This document shows positions 26,284-34,577 of a stretch of DNA of 64,000 nt, piece after piece. Origin of the DNA: Pontibacter lucknowensis (GTDB lineage Bacteria; Bacteroidota; Bacteroidia; Cytophagales; Hymenobacteraceae); contig NZ_FTNM01000001.1 of NCBI RefSeq assembly GCF_900156415.1, positions 1,302,001-1,366,000 on the forward strand. Direction: 5' to 3'. The position numbers and the translations under genes were made by a program. Within the stretch, counting starts at the first letter, position 1. Each line of letters opens with the position of its first letter. Under the pieces are notes generated by a model. It searched no databases, was not told where the DNA came from, and saw only the letters and a list, made by a program, of their open reading frames with translations.

Positions 26284-26336
26284 TCGTATCACATAGCCCT
26301 GTCACTATTTAAGTGCGAAGGCCATAATAAAGCAAT

Positions 26337-26894
26337 ATGTCAGAAATAAGAGTTGCTTCGAGATACGCAAAGTCACTGATTGAACTGGCACAGGAGAAAG
26401 GTGTTCTGGAGCAAGTGAAGGAGGACATGGATATGTTCGCCAAAGTGCTTGACCAGAGCAGAGATCTGAGACTCCTGATGCGCAACCCGGTTGTGAAATC
26501 AGACAAGAAGCTGGCAGTGATCAATGCACTGTTCAAAGGCAAGGTAAATGACCTGACCCTGGCTTTCTTCAGCATTGTGGCCCGCAAAGGCCGTGAGTCA
26601 GTGCTGGAGTTTATCGCGTCGGAGTTCGTGAGTCAGTACAATGTGTACAAAGGCATTACAACTGCCAGCGTAACCACAGCGGTGCCATTGACAGAAGAAC
26701 TGCGCAACGAACTAGGTAAGCGTCTGGTAGCCCAGACCGGCCAGCGCGTAGAATTAGAAGAAAAAATTGATCCGTCCTTGATCGGTGGCTTCGTGCTCCG
26801 TGTTGGCGATCAGCAGATTGACAGCTCTGTGAAGTATAACCTGAACAAGCTGAGAAATAAATTTAAAGACAACCCCTATATCAATAAATTATAA
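26337..26894 (+). CDS. atpH: ATP synthase F1 subunit delta
   Basis: Links the peripheral stalk to the top of F1. The 185-residue protein has the family start [20 protein letters not shown], the middle [19 protein letters not shown] and the C-terminal [25 protein letters not shown] (read in two parts). It ends 2 bases before atpA, so the two are translationally coupled. Confidence 0.97.
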   Translation: MSEIRVASRYAKSLIELAQEKGVLEQVKEDMDMFAKVLDQSRDLRLLMRNPVVKSDKKLAVINALFKGKVNDLTLAFFSIVARKGRESVLEFIASEFVSQYNVYKGITTASVTTAVPLTEELRNELGKRLVAQTGQRVELEEKIDPSLIGGFVLRVGDQQIDSSVKYNLNKLRNKFKDNPYINKL

Positions 26895-26896
26895 TC

Positions 26897-28477
26897 ATGG
26901 CAGAAGTAAGACCTGACGAAGTATCAGCCATACTAAGAGAGCAGCTATCTGGCTTCCGTTCTGAGGCAGAATTGGAAGAAGTAGGTACAGTACTGCAAGT
27001 GGGTGACGGTGTCGCTCGTATCTATGGCCTTTCCAAAGCACAGTCTGGTGAGCTATTAGAGTTTGAGAACGGACTTCAGGCGCTTGTTCTGAACCTGGAA
27101 GAAGACAACGTAGGTGCCGTAATGCTTGGCGACTACAGCGAAATCAAAGAGGGTGCCACTGTAAGAAGAACGAACCGTATCGCCTCTGTAAAAGTAGGTG
27201 ATGGCATCATCGGCCGTGTGGTAAACACACTGGGCCAGCCAATCGACGGTAGAGGTCCGATTGCTGGTGACCTGTACGAAATGCCACTGGAGCGTAAAGC
27301 ACCTGGTGTGGTATTCCGTCAGCCAGTAAACGAGCCAATGCAGACTGGTATCAAGGCGATCGACTCCATGATTCCAATCGGCCGTGGCCAGCGTGAGTTG
27401 ATCATCGGTGACCGTCAGACAGGTAAGTCTGCCGTTGCGATTGACACGATCCTGAACCAGCGCGAGTTCTTCGAAAAAGGACAGCCTGTATTCTGTATAT
27501 ATGTAGCCGTAGGTCAGAAAGCATCTACAGTAGCACAGGTAGTAAAGTCACTGACTGAAGGTGGCGCAATGGATTACACAGTGGTAGTTTCGGCTTCTGC
27601 TTCTGATCCGGCTCCAATGCAGTTCTTTGCTCCATTTACTGGTGCTGCCATAGGTGAGTTCTTCCGCGATACCGGCCGTCCTGCACTGGTTGTTTATGAC
27701 GACCTTTCCAAGCAGGCCGTTGCTTACCGCGAAGTGTCTCTGCTTCTTCGTCGTCCTCCAGGGCGTGAAGCTTATCCTGGTGACGTATTCTACCTGCACT
27801 CGCGCCTTCTGGAGCGTGCCGCTAAGGTGAACGCATCTGATGAGATCGCTCGTAACATGAACGACTTGCCAGAGTCTATCAAGCACCTCGTGAAAGGTGG
27901 TGGTTCATTGACTGCTCTTCCAATCATCGAAACACAGGCTGGTGACGTTTCTGCCTATATCCCAACAAACGTAATTTCGATCACTGACGGTCAGATCTTC
28001 CTCGAGACCAACCTGTTCAACTCAGGTATCCGTCCTGCGATCAACGTAGGTATCTCAGTATCGCGTGTGGGTGGTAACGCTCAGATCAAGGCGATGAAGA
28101 AAGTATCTGGTACGTTGAAGCTGGATCAGGCGCAGTTCCGTGAACTGGAAGCGTTTGCGAAATTCGGTTCTGACCTGGATGCTGCGACTAAGCTGACAAT
28201 TGAGCGTGGTCGTCGTAACCTCGAGATCCTGAAGCAGCCACAGTTCTCTCCAGTATCAGTTTCTGAGCAGGTAGCCATCATCTACTGCGCAACGAATGGT
28301 CTGTTGGACAACGTGCCTGTATCTGAAGTTAGAACTTTCGAGAAAGACTTCCTGCGCACCATGCGTGCTCAGCATCAGGACACACTGAACGCGCTGCTGG
28401 CTGGTAAGCTGGACGACGAGACAACAGGTGTTATCAAGCAGGTAGCCAGAGAGCTTTCTGCCCGTTACAAAAAGTAA
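26897..28477 (+). CDS. atpA: ATP synthase F1 subunit alpha
   Basis: The non-catalytic nucleotide-binding subunit of F1, 526 residues. Walker [12 protein letters not shown]. The region around [20 protein letters not shown] and [20 protein letters not shown] is typical, and the arginine finger lies in [11 protein letters not shown]. Length and order are standard. A hairpin separates it from atpG. Confidence 0.99.
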   Translation: MAEVRPDEVSAILREQLSGFRSEAELEEVGTVLQVGDGVARIYGLSKAQSGELLEFENGLQALVLNLEEDNVGAVMLGDYSEIKEGATVRRTNRIASVKVGDGIIGRVVNTLGQPIDGRGPIAGDLYEMPLERKAPGVVFRQPVNEPMQTGIKAIDSMIPIGRGQRELIIGDRQTGKSAVAIDTILNQREFFEKGQPVFCIYVAVGQKASTVAQVVKSLTEGGAMDYTVVVSASASDPAPMQFFAPFTGAAIGEFFRDTGRPALVVYDDLSKQAVAYREVSLLLRRPPGREAYPGDVFYLHSRLLERAAKVNASDEIARNMNDLPESIKHLVKGGGSLTALPIIETQAGDVSAYIPTNVISITDGQIFLETNLFNSGIRPAINVGISVSRVGGNAQIKAMKKVSGTLKLDQAQFRELEAFAKFGSDLDAATKLTIERGRRNLEILKQPQFSPVSVSEQVAIIYCATNGLLDNVPVSEVRTFEKDFLRTMRAQHQDTLNALLAGKLDDETTGVIKQVARELSARYKK

Positions 28478-28483
28478 TAGTTG

Positions 28484-28536
28484 GTTATGAGTTAGAGACT
28501 GCTGATAAAGGCGGTCTCTAACTTTATGCTCATAAC
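28484..28536 (+). promoter_or_regulatory. Hairpin between atpA and atpG
   Basis: GTTATGAGTTAGAGAC is matched downstream by GTCTCTAAC and CTCATAAC, giving an inner 9-10 base-pair stem and an outer 8 base-pair stem with a bulge. There is no T-run. This is a second structured spacer within the same operon. Confidence 0.55.
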
Positions 28537-28545
28537 ATACATAAT

Positions 28546-29433
28546 ATGGCAAGTTTAAAAGAGGTTAGAAGCCGCATCACATCGGTACAGTCAACACAGC
28601 AGATCACCAAGGCCATGAAAATGGTGGCGGCTGCCAAGTTGAGACGTGCTCAGGACAACATCCTACGTATGCGCCCTTATGCGCAGCGTTTGAGCGGCAT
28701 CCTGACCAATCTTTCTCAGCTGACGGAAGGCTCTGTATCGAACATTTACTCTGAAAAGCGTGAGGCAAACAGAGTACTTGTAATCGTGGTAACATCTGAC
28801 CGTGGTTTGGCTGGCGCTTTTAACTCAAACATCATCAAGGCAGCCAATACACTGGCCCAAGGCAAATACCGTAACCAACTGGAGTCAGGTAACCTTACTT
28901 TCCTGACGATTGGCCGTAAAGGTGCTGAAGCATTGAGCAAGCGTGGTTACAAAGTGATTGGTGACTTCACCGGCACTTTCGCAAACCTTTCTTTTGACAC
29001 CGTACGCCTTGCCGCGGAACGTGCCATGGATGGTTTTGTGGCACGTGAGTTTGATCAGGTAGACATCATTTATAACGAGTTCAAAAACGTAGCGACTCAG
29101 ATCGTACGTAACGAGCAGTTTCTGCCTATTGAAGACAAGCCAGTAGAGGAAACCGCCAGCAGCATGGTATCTGATTATACCTTTGAGCCGTCTAAAGAGC
29201 AGATCATTGAGGAGCTTATCCCTAAGTCGCTTAAGATACAGGTATACAAAGCGGTGTTGGAGTCAAACGCTTCAGAACATGGCGCCCGTATGACTGCCAT
29301 GGACAAAGCAACGGAAAACGCAGGCGAACTGCTGAAAGAGCTGAAGCTTACTTACAACAGGACGCGTCAGGCGGCCATCACCAAAGAGATTCTCGAGATC
29401 GTGGGTGGTGCAGAGGCGCTTGCAGCAAAATAA
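28546..29433 (+). CDS. atpG: ATP synthase F1 subunit gamma
   Basis: The central rotating shaft of F1, 295 residues. Family start: SLKEVRSRITSVQSTQQITK, then AMKMVAAAKLRRAQ; the conserved TSDRGLAGAFN and the C-terminal ENAGELLKELKLTYNRTRQ are present. It ends the operon; atpD and atpC (beta, epsilon) are not in the window, in line with the split arrangement usual in Bacteroidota. Confidence 0.98.
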   Translation: MASLKEVRSRITSVQSTQQITKAMKMVAAAKLRRAQDNILRMRPYAQRLSGILTNLSQLTEGSVSNIYSEKREANRVLVIVVTSDRGLAGAFNSNIIKAANTLAQGKYRNQLESGNLTFLTIGRKGAEALSKRGYKVIGDFTGTFANLSFDTVRLAAERAMDGFVAREFDQVDIIYNEFKNVATQIVRNEQFLPIEDKPVEETASSMVSDYTFEPSKEQIIEELIPKSLKIQVYKAVLESNASEHGARMTAMDKATENAGELLKELKLTYNRTRQAAITKEILEIVGGAEALAAK

Positions 29434-29456
29434 AAGCAAATACCAAATATTGAAGC

Positions 29457-29490
29457 AACGCCCATCACACCAGGTGGGCGTTCTTTTTTT
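29457..29490 (+). terminator. Terminator of the ATP synthase operon
   Basis: AACGCCCA pairs with TGGGCGTT, followed by CTTTTTTT, 24 bases after the atpG stop codon. Confidence 0.92.
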
Positions 29491-29574
29491 GGGGATATAA
29501 TACAGTGTGTTATATTTTTGTTAAAACATCGAGTACAGGAATGTATGCTAGCCGATTAGATGGAAAGTGTTCCC

Positions 29575-29582
29575 TATATTTG
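29575..29582 (+). promoter_or_regulatory. -7 element before the PafA-like gene
   Basis: TATATTTG fits TAnnTTTG and puts transcription start near 29589, just before the ATG at 29603. This argues against the upstream in-frame start at 29567. The -33 side is weak. Confidence 0.5.
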
Positions 29583-29602
29583 AGAAACTCAACAACATAC
29601 AC

Positions 29603-31306
29603 ATGAAGTTAAGCGGTTTTAAATCCGGCATACAGACATTAGTTGCAGCAGTACTATTAATTGCTGTGCAGGCTTGCACGACAACTAACAGCCCAAGCGT
29701 AGCAAGGGAGCAGGGAAACCAACCTGTGATAGGCGTCGAAGGCCGCCCAAAACTGATCGTAGGTATTGTGGTGGACCAGATGCGCTACGATTTTCTGTAC
29801 CGCTACTGGGACAAGTACAGCGAAGGCGGTTTCAAAAGACTGGTAAGGCAGGGCTTTAACTTCAAGAACAACCAGTACAGTTATGTGCCCACTTACACGG
29901 GGCCAGGCCATGCTTCGGTATATACCGGCAGCGTACCCGCCCTTAACGGCATTATTGGAAACTCCTGGTATGATAGAACAACAGGTAAATCCATGTACTG
30001 CGTGGAAGACAGGAGCGTGAAAACAGTTGGCAGTACGTCTGATGCTGGACTGATGTCACCTCGAAATCTGTTGACCACCACCATAACCGACGAATTGCGA
30101 CTATCAAACAACATGCAGTCAAAGGTAATCGGTGTAGCGCTGAAAGACAGAGGATCGATTCTACCGGCTGGCCATACCGCAAATGGAGCTTACTGGTTTG
30201 ACTCTCCTTCCGGCAACTGGATTACAAGTACCTTCTATGCGGATGCCCTGCCTAACTGGGTACAGGAGTTTAATAATCAAAAGCATCCGGATAAGCTCTT
30301 GAGTGAGGTATGGAACACACTGCTGCCAATAGAGCAGTACACCGAGAGCACAGCAGATGATATGGACTGGGAGCGTGCATTGCCAGGTGAAGAAAGACCG
30401 GTGTTCCCGCATAACATCCCGGCCATTCGTGGCAAGGATTACGAGCTGATCCGTTCTATACCTGCAGGCAATACATTGACAACCGAGTTTGCCAAGGCAG
30501 CCTTACGTGGCGAGAACTTAGGCAAAGGCAATTTCACCGATTTCCTGGCGCTGAGCTACTCCACACCTGACTATACCGGTCACTCCTTTGGCCCTAATTC
30601 CATTGAAGTGCAGGATGTATACCTGCGCCTCGACCGCGAAATAGAAGAACTGATTAACCTGCTTGAAAATGAAATAGGCAAAGACAACGTCCTGATTTTC
30701 CTGACAGCAGACCACGGAGCAGCCCATGTGCCGGCTTACATGGAGTCGCTTAATATCCCGGCGGGTATAGCTACTTCCGGTATCATGCGCGATTCTTTGG
30801 AGCAGCACCTGACCAAACTGTTTGGCAAAGGCCGCTGGGTGGAACGCTACACTAACCAGCAGGTATACCTGGACCGTAAGACAATAGAAGGCAAAAAGCT
30901 GACAAGAATAGAAGTACAGGAGGCGGCGGCCAACTATGTGATGCGTTTTGATGGTGTGGCGAGAGCTATAACAGGCGAAGCCATACAGCGTGCTGGCTGG
31001 GCTGGCGGTATGATGTCACGCCTGGAGAGCGGCTACAATGCACAGCGCTCCGGCGACGTGATCGTAGTACTACAGCCAGGTTGGTTTGAAGGCTATGGCA
31101 GCGGTCCGCAGAAAGGCACTACGCACGGTTCTTACAGTAACTATGACACCCACGTGCCGCTGGTATGGTACGGCTGGAAAGTAAAGCCGGGCGAAAGCTC
31201 AGTTGAAACAGCGGTAGCGGATATCGCCCCTACGATTGCCTCATGGCTATACATACAGGAGCCAAATGGCAGTGTGGGGCGCCCCTTACAAGAATTTATG
31301 AAGTAA
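29603..31306 (+). CDS. PafA-like alkaline phosphatase lipoprotein
   Basis: An alkaline-phosphatase-superfamily phosphomonoesterase, about 567 residues, exported as a lipoprotein (AAVLLIAVQAC lipobox). Metal-site segments: IVGIVVDQMRYDF with its Asp, PTYTGPGHASVYTG with the Thr nucleophile, and FLTADHGAAHVP. GIIGNSWYDR supplies the Asn, and LKDRGSILPAGH supplies the Lys and Arg that mark the PafA group of phosphate-irrepressible monoesterases rather than the diesterase (NPP) group. It would release phosphate from organic esters outside the cytoplasm. It sits before inorganic pyrophosphatase, a sensible phosphate-metabolism pair. Confidence 0.88.
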   Translation: MKLSGFKSGIQTLVAAVLLIAVQACTTTNSPSVAREQGNQPVIGVEGRPKLIVGIVVDQMRYDFLYRYWDKYSEGGFKRLVRQGFNFKNNQYSYVPTYTGPGHASVYTGSVPALNGIIGNSWYDRTTGKSMYCVEDRSVKTVGSTSDAGLMSPRNLLTTTITDELRLSNNMQSKVIGVALKDRGSILPAGHTANGAYWFDSPSGNWITSTFYADALPNWVQEFNNQKHPDKLLSEVWNTLLPIEQYTESTADDMDWERALPGEERPVFPHNIPAIRGKDYELIRSIPAGNTLTTEFAKAALRGENLGKGNFTDFLALSYSTPDYTGHSFGPNSIEVQDVYLRLDREIEELINLLENEIGKDNVLIFLTADHGAAHVPAYMESLNIPAGIATSGIMRDSLEQHLTKLFGKGRWVERYTNQQVYLDRKTIEGKKLTRIEVQEAAANYVMRFDGVARAITGEAIQRAGWAGGMMSRLESGYNAQRSGDVIVVLQPGWFEGYGSGPQKGTTHGSYSNYDTHVPLVWYGWKVKPGESSVETAVADIAPTIASWLYIQEPNGSVGRPLQEFMK

Positions 31307-31353
31307 CAATACCTGTCGGGACGAAGTAGACGACAGCTTTTAAGAAAGAATAT

Positions 31354-31926
31354 ATGATGGAGAATTTAGAAAAAAATAACCCATGGCATAGTGTGAGCTA
31401 TGGTGAAGAGGCCCCGGCAGTCGTTACTGCTATTATTGAAATCCCGAAAGGTTCGAAAGCAAAGTACGAGCTGGACAAGGAAAGTGGTATGCTGAAACTG
31501 GACCGCGTACTTTTCTCTTCGGTGAACTACCCAGCCAACTACGGCTTTATACCTAAAACTTACTGCGACGATAAAGACCCGCTTGATATCCTGGTGATCT
31601 GTTCGCTTGACGTAGTGCCCATGTGCCTGATCGATGCGAAGGTGATCGGTGTGATGCGTATGATCGATAACAACGAAGAAGACGACAAGATCATCGCTGT
31701 GGCTAATAACGATATGTCTGTGCGTCACATCAACGATATTTCTGAGCTTCCTCCACACACTCTGCTGGAGATGCGCCGTTTCTTTGAAGACTACAAGAAG
31801 CTGGAGCACAAAGAAGTGATCGTGGAGCAGTTCCTGGGCCGCGAGCCAGCTTACGAGATCATCAAAGAAAGCATCAGACTGTATGACGCTACCTTCGGTG
31901 AAGCTGCACCAAAGAGCACAATCTAG
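31354..31926 (+). CDS. ppa: Inorganic pyrophosphatase (family I)
   Basis: Hydrolyses pyrophosphate to phosphate in the cytosol, pulling biosynthetic reactions forward. The 190-residue protein has [19 protein letters not shown] and the metal-binding DDKDPLDIL at about 72-80, both standard for family I. An ATG-ATG pair leaves the start uncertain by one codon. A terminator follows. Confidence 0.97.
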   Translation: MMENLEKNNPWHSVSYGEEAPAVVTAIIEIPKGSKAKYELDKESGMLKLDRVLFSSVNYPANYGFIPKTYCDDKDPLDILVICSLDVVPMCLIDAKVIGVMRMIDNNEEDDKIIAVANNDMSVRHINDISELPPHTLLEMRRFFEDYKKLEHKEVIVEQFLGREPAYEIIKESIRLYDATFGEAAPKSTI

Positions 31927-31943
31927 ACTTTTACTTTTCCTGT

Positions 31944-31984
31944 AAAGCCTGATGTGGGATAAAACCTGTGTCAGGCTTTTTTAT
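31944..31984 (+). terminator. Terminator of ppa
   Basis: AAAGCCTGA pairs with TCAGGCTTT around a longer loop and ends in TTTTTTATTT, 17 bases after the ppa stop codon. Confidence 0.88.
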
Positions 31985-32039
31985 TTACAGCCGTTCAGCA
32001 TTTGAAAGCCGTACCTGAATTGCGAACTTGCAGAGAAGA

Positions 32040-32924
32040 ATGCCAGAAAAAGAACACAGCGGGATAAGGCGCCAACAGCCACTGGCAAGTTGGCTTAGAG
32101 CAGGTATAGAAGCCTTTCTCTACAGCAGTGTGTTCATTTCACTCTGCGCTTTCGGGTTGACAGTAGAAACCTATCTGCTGACAGGTAATGAAGTATCACT
32201 CCCAATGGCGGGCTTTGTGTTTCTGGCAACGCTCTTCACCTACAACACCAGCAGCCTGCAGCGCACCTGGCGCGGGTGGGGGACAAGTATAGCGGGGCAA
32301 TCCTGGAGCATACGGCATCAGCGGGAATTGACCATGCTGGCATTGCTTAGTTTAGCAGGGGCGGTAGTCCTGTTCTTCATGTACCAACTCCGGATCAACC
32401 TGTGGTTTGTGCTGACGCTGGCACTTATCTCAATAGGTTATACTGTGCCGTTGGGGAGTAACCGGATAAAGCCTTTCCGGAGCGTGCCGCTGCTGAAGGT
32501 GTTCTTGATCGCTCTGGTCTGGTCTGCCGTTACGGTGCTGTTTCCTCTGATCGATGCTGCTGTGCAGTTGGGCAGCCAGGTAATACTTATATGGCTACGG
32601 CGCTTCCTGTTTATACTGGCGCTGGCCTTGCTGTTCGACATCCGCGACTATACCTACGACCGCCGCACCCGCACCCTCACCTTTCCAGGTTTGCTAGGGG
32701 AGCACTATACGCGGTATTTGTCCCTCGGGCTCCTCCTGCTATATCTGCTGCTGGTACTGTTGACTGAGCAAGGAGCAATCTTGATCAGCTTAATGAGTGC
32801 TGCTCTGGTAGCCGGACTGATCGTGTGGAATGCCTCGGAAGAAAAGCCCCGAATCTACTATGCCTTATTAGCCGATGGTGCCATGCTGGTACATTTTGCC
32901 TTCGTATACCTGGCTGTGAGCTAA
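32040..32924 (+). CDS. UbiA-like membrane prenyltransferase homologue
   Basis: About 294 residues with seven to nine hydrophobic helices. The second Asp-rich motif of UbiA enzymes appears as LLFDIRDYTYDRRT. The first one (NDxxD) seems lost: the matching position reads LFTYNTSSLQRTW. Without it, ordinary prenyl diphosphate binding is doubtful. It may be a diverged transferase or a non-catalytic homologue. I start at ATG 32040 (preceded by AGAGAAGA) rather than a TTG at 32028. The 3' end overlaps the convergent nnr gene by 4 bases. Confidence 0.7.
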   Translation: MPEKEHSGIRRQQPLASWLRAGIEAFLYSSVFISLCAFGLTVETYLLTGNEVSLPMAGFVFLATLFTYNTSSLQRTWRGWGTSIAGQSWSIRHQRELTMLALLSLAGAVVLFFMYQLRINLWFVLTLALISIGYTVPLGSNRIKPFRSVPLLKVFLIALVWSAVTVLFPLIDAAVQLGSQVILIWLRRFLFILALALLFDIRDYTYDRRTRTLTFPGLLGEHYTRYLSLGLLLLYLLLVLLTEQGAILISLMSAALVAGLIVWNASEEKPRIYYALLADGAMLVHFAFVYLAVS

Positions 32925-34432
32925 GAGCGGCTCAGGTGCTGATAGGCTTGTGGCAAATGCTGTATGACATCGGAGGCGATCATAGCGATCTCTCCTACCG
33001 TTCCCTTGGCCAGATCACCGGCCAGCCCGTGCAGGTATACGCCCAGCAGGCAAGCCTCCTTCAGGGTATAGCCCTGCGCTACCAGGGCTGTCAGAATGCC
33101 GGTCAGCACATCGCCTGTACCACCTGTGGCCATACCTGCGTTGCCTGAAGTGTTGAAGTAAATGTCTCCTTCAGGCGTGGCAATGGCCGAATGGCTTCCT
33201 TTGAGCACCATATAGCATTGGTATACCCGGCAGAATTCCCGCAGCTCCTCCAGCCTTTCATATTCATTGTTGCTTTTGCAGACAAGGCGCTCAAACTCTT
33301 TGGGGTGCGGCGTGAAGATGACCTTCTCTTTTGGAAGCTGCGCCTTGAGTTTGTCGCTGCTGGCGATCAGGTTGATGGCGTCAGCGTCGATGACCAGGGG
33401 CAGATCAGTGGTAGCCAGTAGTTGGCCCAGCATGGTTTTGGTGACACGCTCAGTCCCTATACCCGGACCTATACCTACGGCATTAAACTTCTCCATGGAC
33501 TCCGGCAGCCTGGACAGGTGCTTGCGGTTGTTGTCAGGGATAAGCATGGCTTCGGGCACGGCCGTCTGCAGAACGTCATAACCAATAGCGGGAGCCTGTA
33601 CAGTGAGCAAGCCTACTCCGCTACGCAGGCAAGCCCTGGCCGCGAGCACAGCCGCTCCTATTTTGCCATAACCTCCGCAAAGCAGCAGGGCATGTCCGTA
33701 GGTACCTTTGTGCGAAAACCTGGTACGTGGCTTTATCAGCTGCTGAATCTCTTTTTGTATGATGTAGTGGAAGTTCGAGCTAGCCTCTGCCAGGTACGAC
33801 GGGCTCAAACCAATGGGTACAGTGTGCCATTCTCCCACGTACTGCTCATGCTGTGGCAGAAAAAAAGCGAGTTTCGGCAACTCAAAGCTCACTGTATAAT
33901 CTGCCTGTACGATGGCTCCCTCGGATGGTGTCTGCTTATCGGTGTACAAACCTGAAGGTATATCGATAGCAACAGTGCAGTTACTATGCTTATTGAGCCA
34001 CTTGATCACATCAGCATAAAGTCCGGTAACAGGTCTGGAAAGACCGGTACCGAACAGGGCATCGATCACACAGGCTTTGTCAGGTATGGTAGGCAGGTCA
34101 TCTTTTCTCGTAATGTGGTGTGGTGGTACCTCGTGCGGCAGTCGCTCCAGGTTGATCTGAAAATCCCGGGATGTCTCCTGGCCATCGTTAACCAGGTATA
34201 GCTGCACATCATAGAGGCGCTGGTGTAGCAGGCGGGCCACTACCAGGCCATCGCCGCCATTGTTGCCGGGGCCGCAGAAGATACAGACAGGGCGCTCCGG
34301 CGTAAACTTGTTTTCCAGCCAGCCTGCAAAAGCCCTTGCTGCCCGTTCCATCAATTCATCTGAAGCAATACCTTCCTCGCTGATGGTCTGTGCATCAGCT
34401 TCACGGGTTTGTTGAGCGGATAGGATTTTCAT
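32921..34432 (-). CDS. nnr: Bifunctional NAD(P)HX epimerase / dehydratase
   Basis: Repairs hydrated NADH and NADPH. The N-terminal YjeF_N epimerase domain (about 1-215) has FCGPGNNGGDGLVVARLL and VIDALFGTGLSRPV. The C-terminal ADP-dependent dehydratase of the ribokinase-like fold has KGTYGHALLLCGGYGKIGAA, FTPHPKEFERL, MVLKGSHSAIATPEG and the anion-hole motif NAGMATGGTGDVLTG. At 503 residues it has the normal fused length. It is convergent with the UbiA-like gene. Confidence 0.96.
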   Translation of the reverse strand: MKILSAQQTREADAQTISEEGIASDELMERAARAFAGWLENKFTPERPVCIFCGPGNNGGDGLVVARLLHQRLYDVQLYLVNDGQETSRDFQINLERLPHEVPPHHITRKDDLPTIPDKACVIDALFGTGLSRPVTGLYADVIKWLNKHSNCTVAIDIPSGLYTDKQTPSEGAIVQADYTVSFELPKLAFFLPQHEQYVGEWHTVPIGLSPSYLAEASSNFHYIIQKEIQQLIKPRTRFSHKGTYGHALLLCGGYGKIGAAVLAARACLRSGVGLLTVQAPAIGYDVLQTAVPEAMLIPDNNRKHLSRLPESMEKFNAVGIGPGIGTERVTKTMLGQLLATTDLPLVIDADAINLIASSDKLKAQLPKEKVIFTPHPKEFERLVCKSNNEYERLEELREFCRVYQCYMVLKGSHSAIATPEGDIYFNTSGNAGMATGGTGDVLTGILTALVAQGYTLKEACLLGVYLHGLAGDLAKGTVGEIAMIASDVIQHLPQAYQHLSRS

Positions 34433-34484
34433 ACGTTATTTTTATACTTCTGAATCAGTAGATAGTTGTACGCATTTTATGTTC

Positions 34485-34538
34485 CTATACCTGACGGCAC
34501 ACCTTTGTGAGGTGAGCAGCGAAGGCCGACAGGTATAG
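34485..34538 (-). repeat. Inverted pair of the CTATACCTG word forming a stem-loop
   Basis: CTATACCTGACGGC (34485-34498) and GCCGACAGGTATAG (34525-34538) pair over 14 positions with one mismatch; a small CACCT/AGGTG hairpin sits in the loop. It lies 40 bases after the stop of the minus-strand DUF5686 gene, where a terminator is expected, but lacks a long T-run. Confidence 0.8.
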
Positions 34539-34577
34539 CGTCGGAAAGCAGGCTTAAAGCTAACAAAGCTTTTAATA

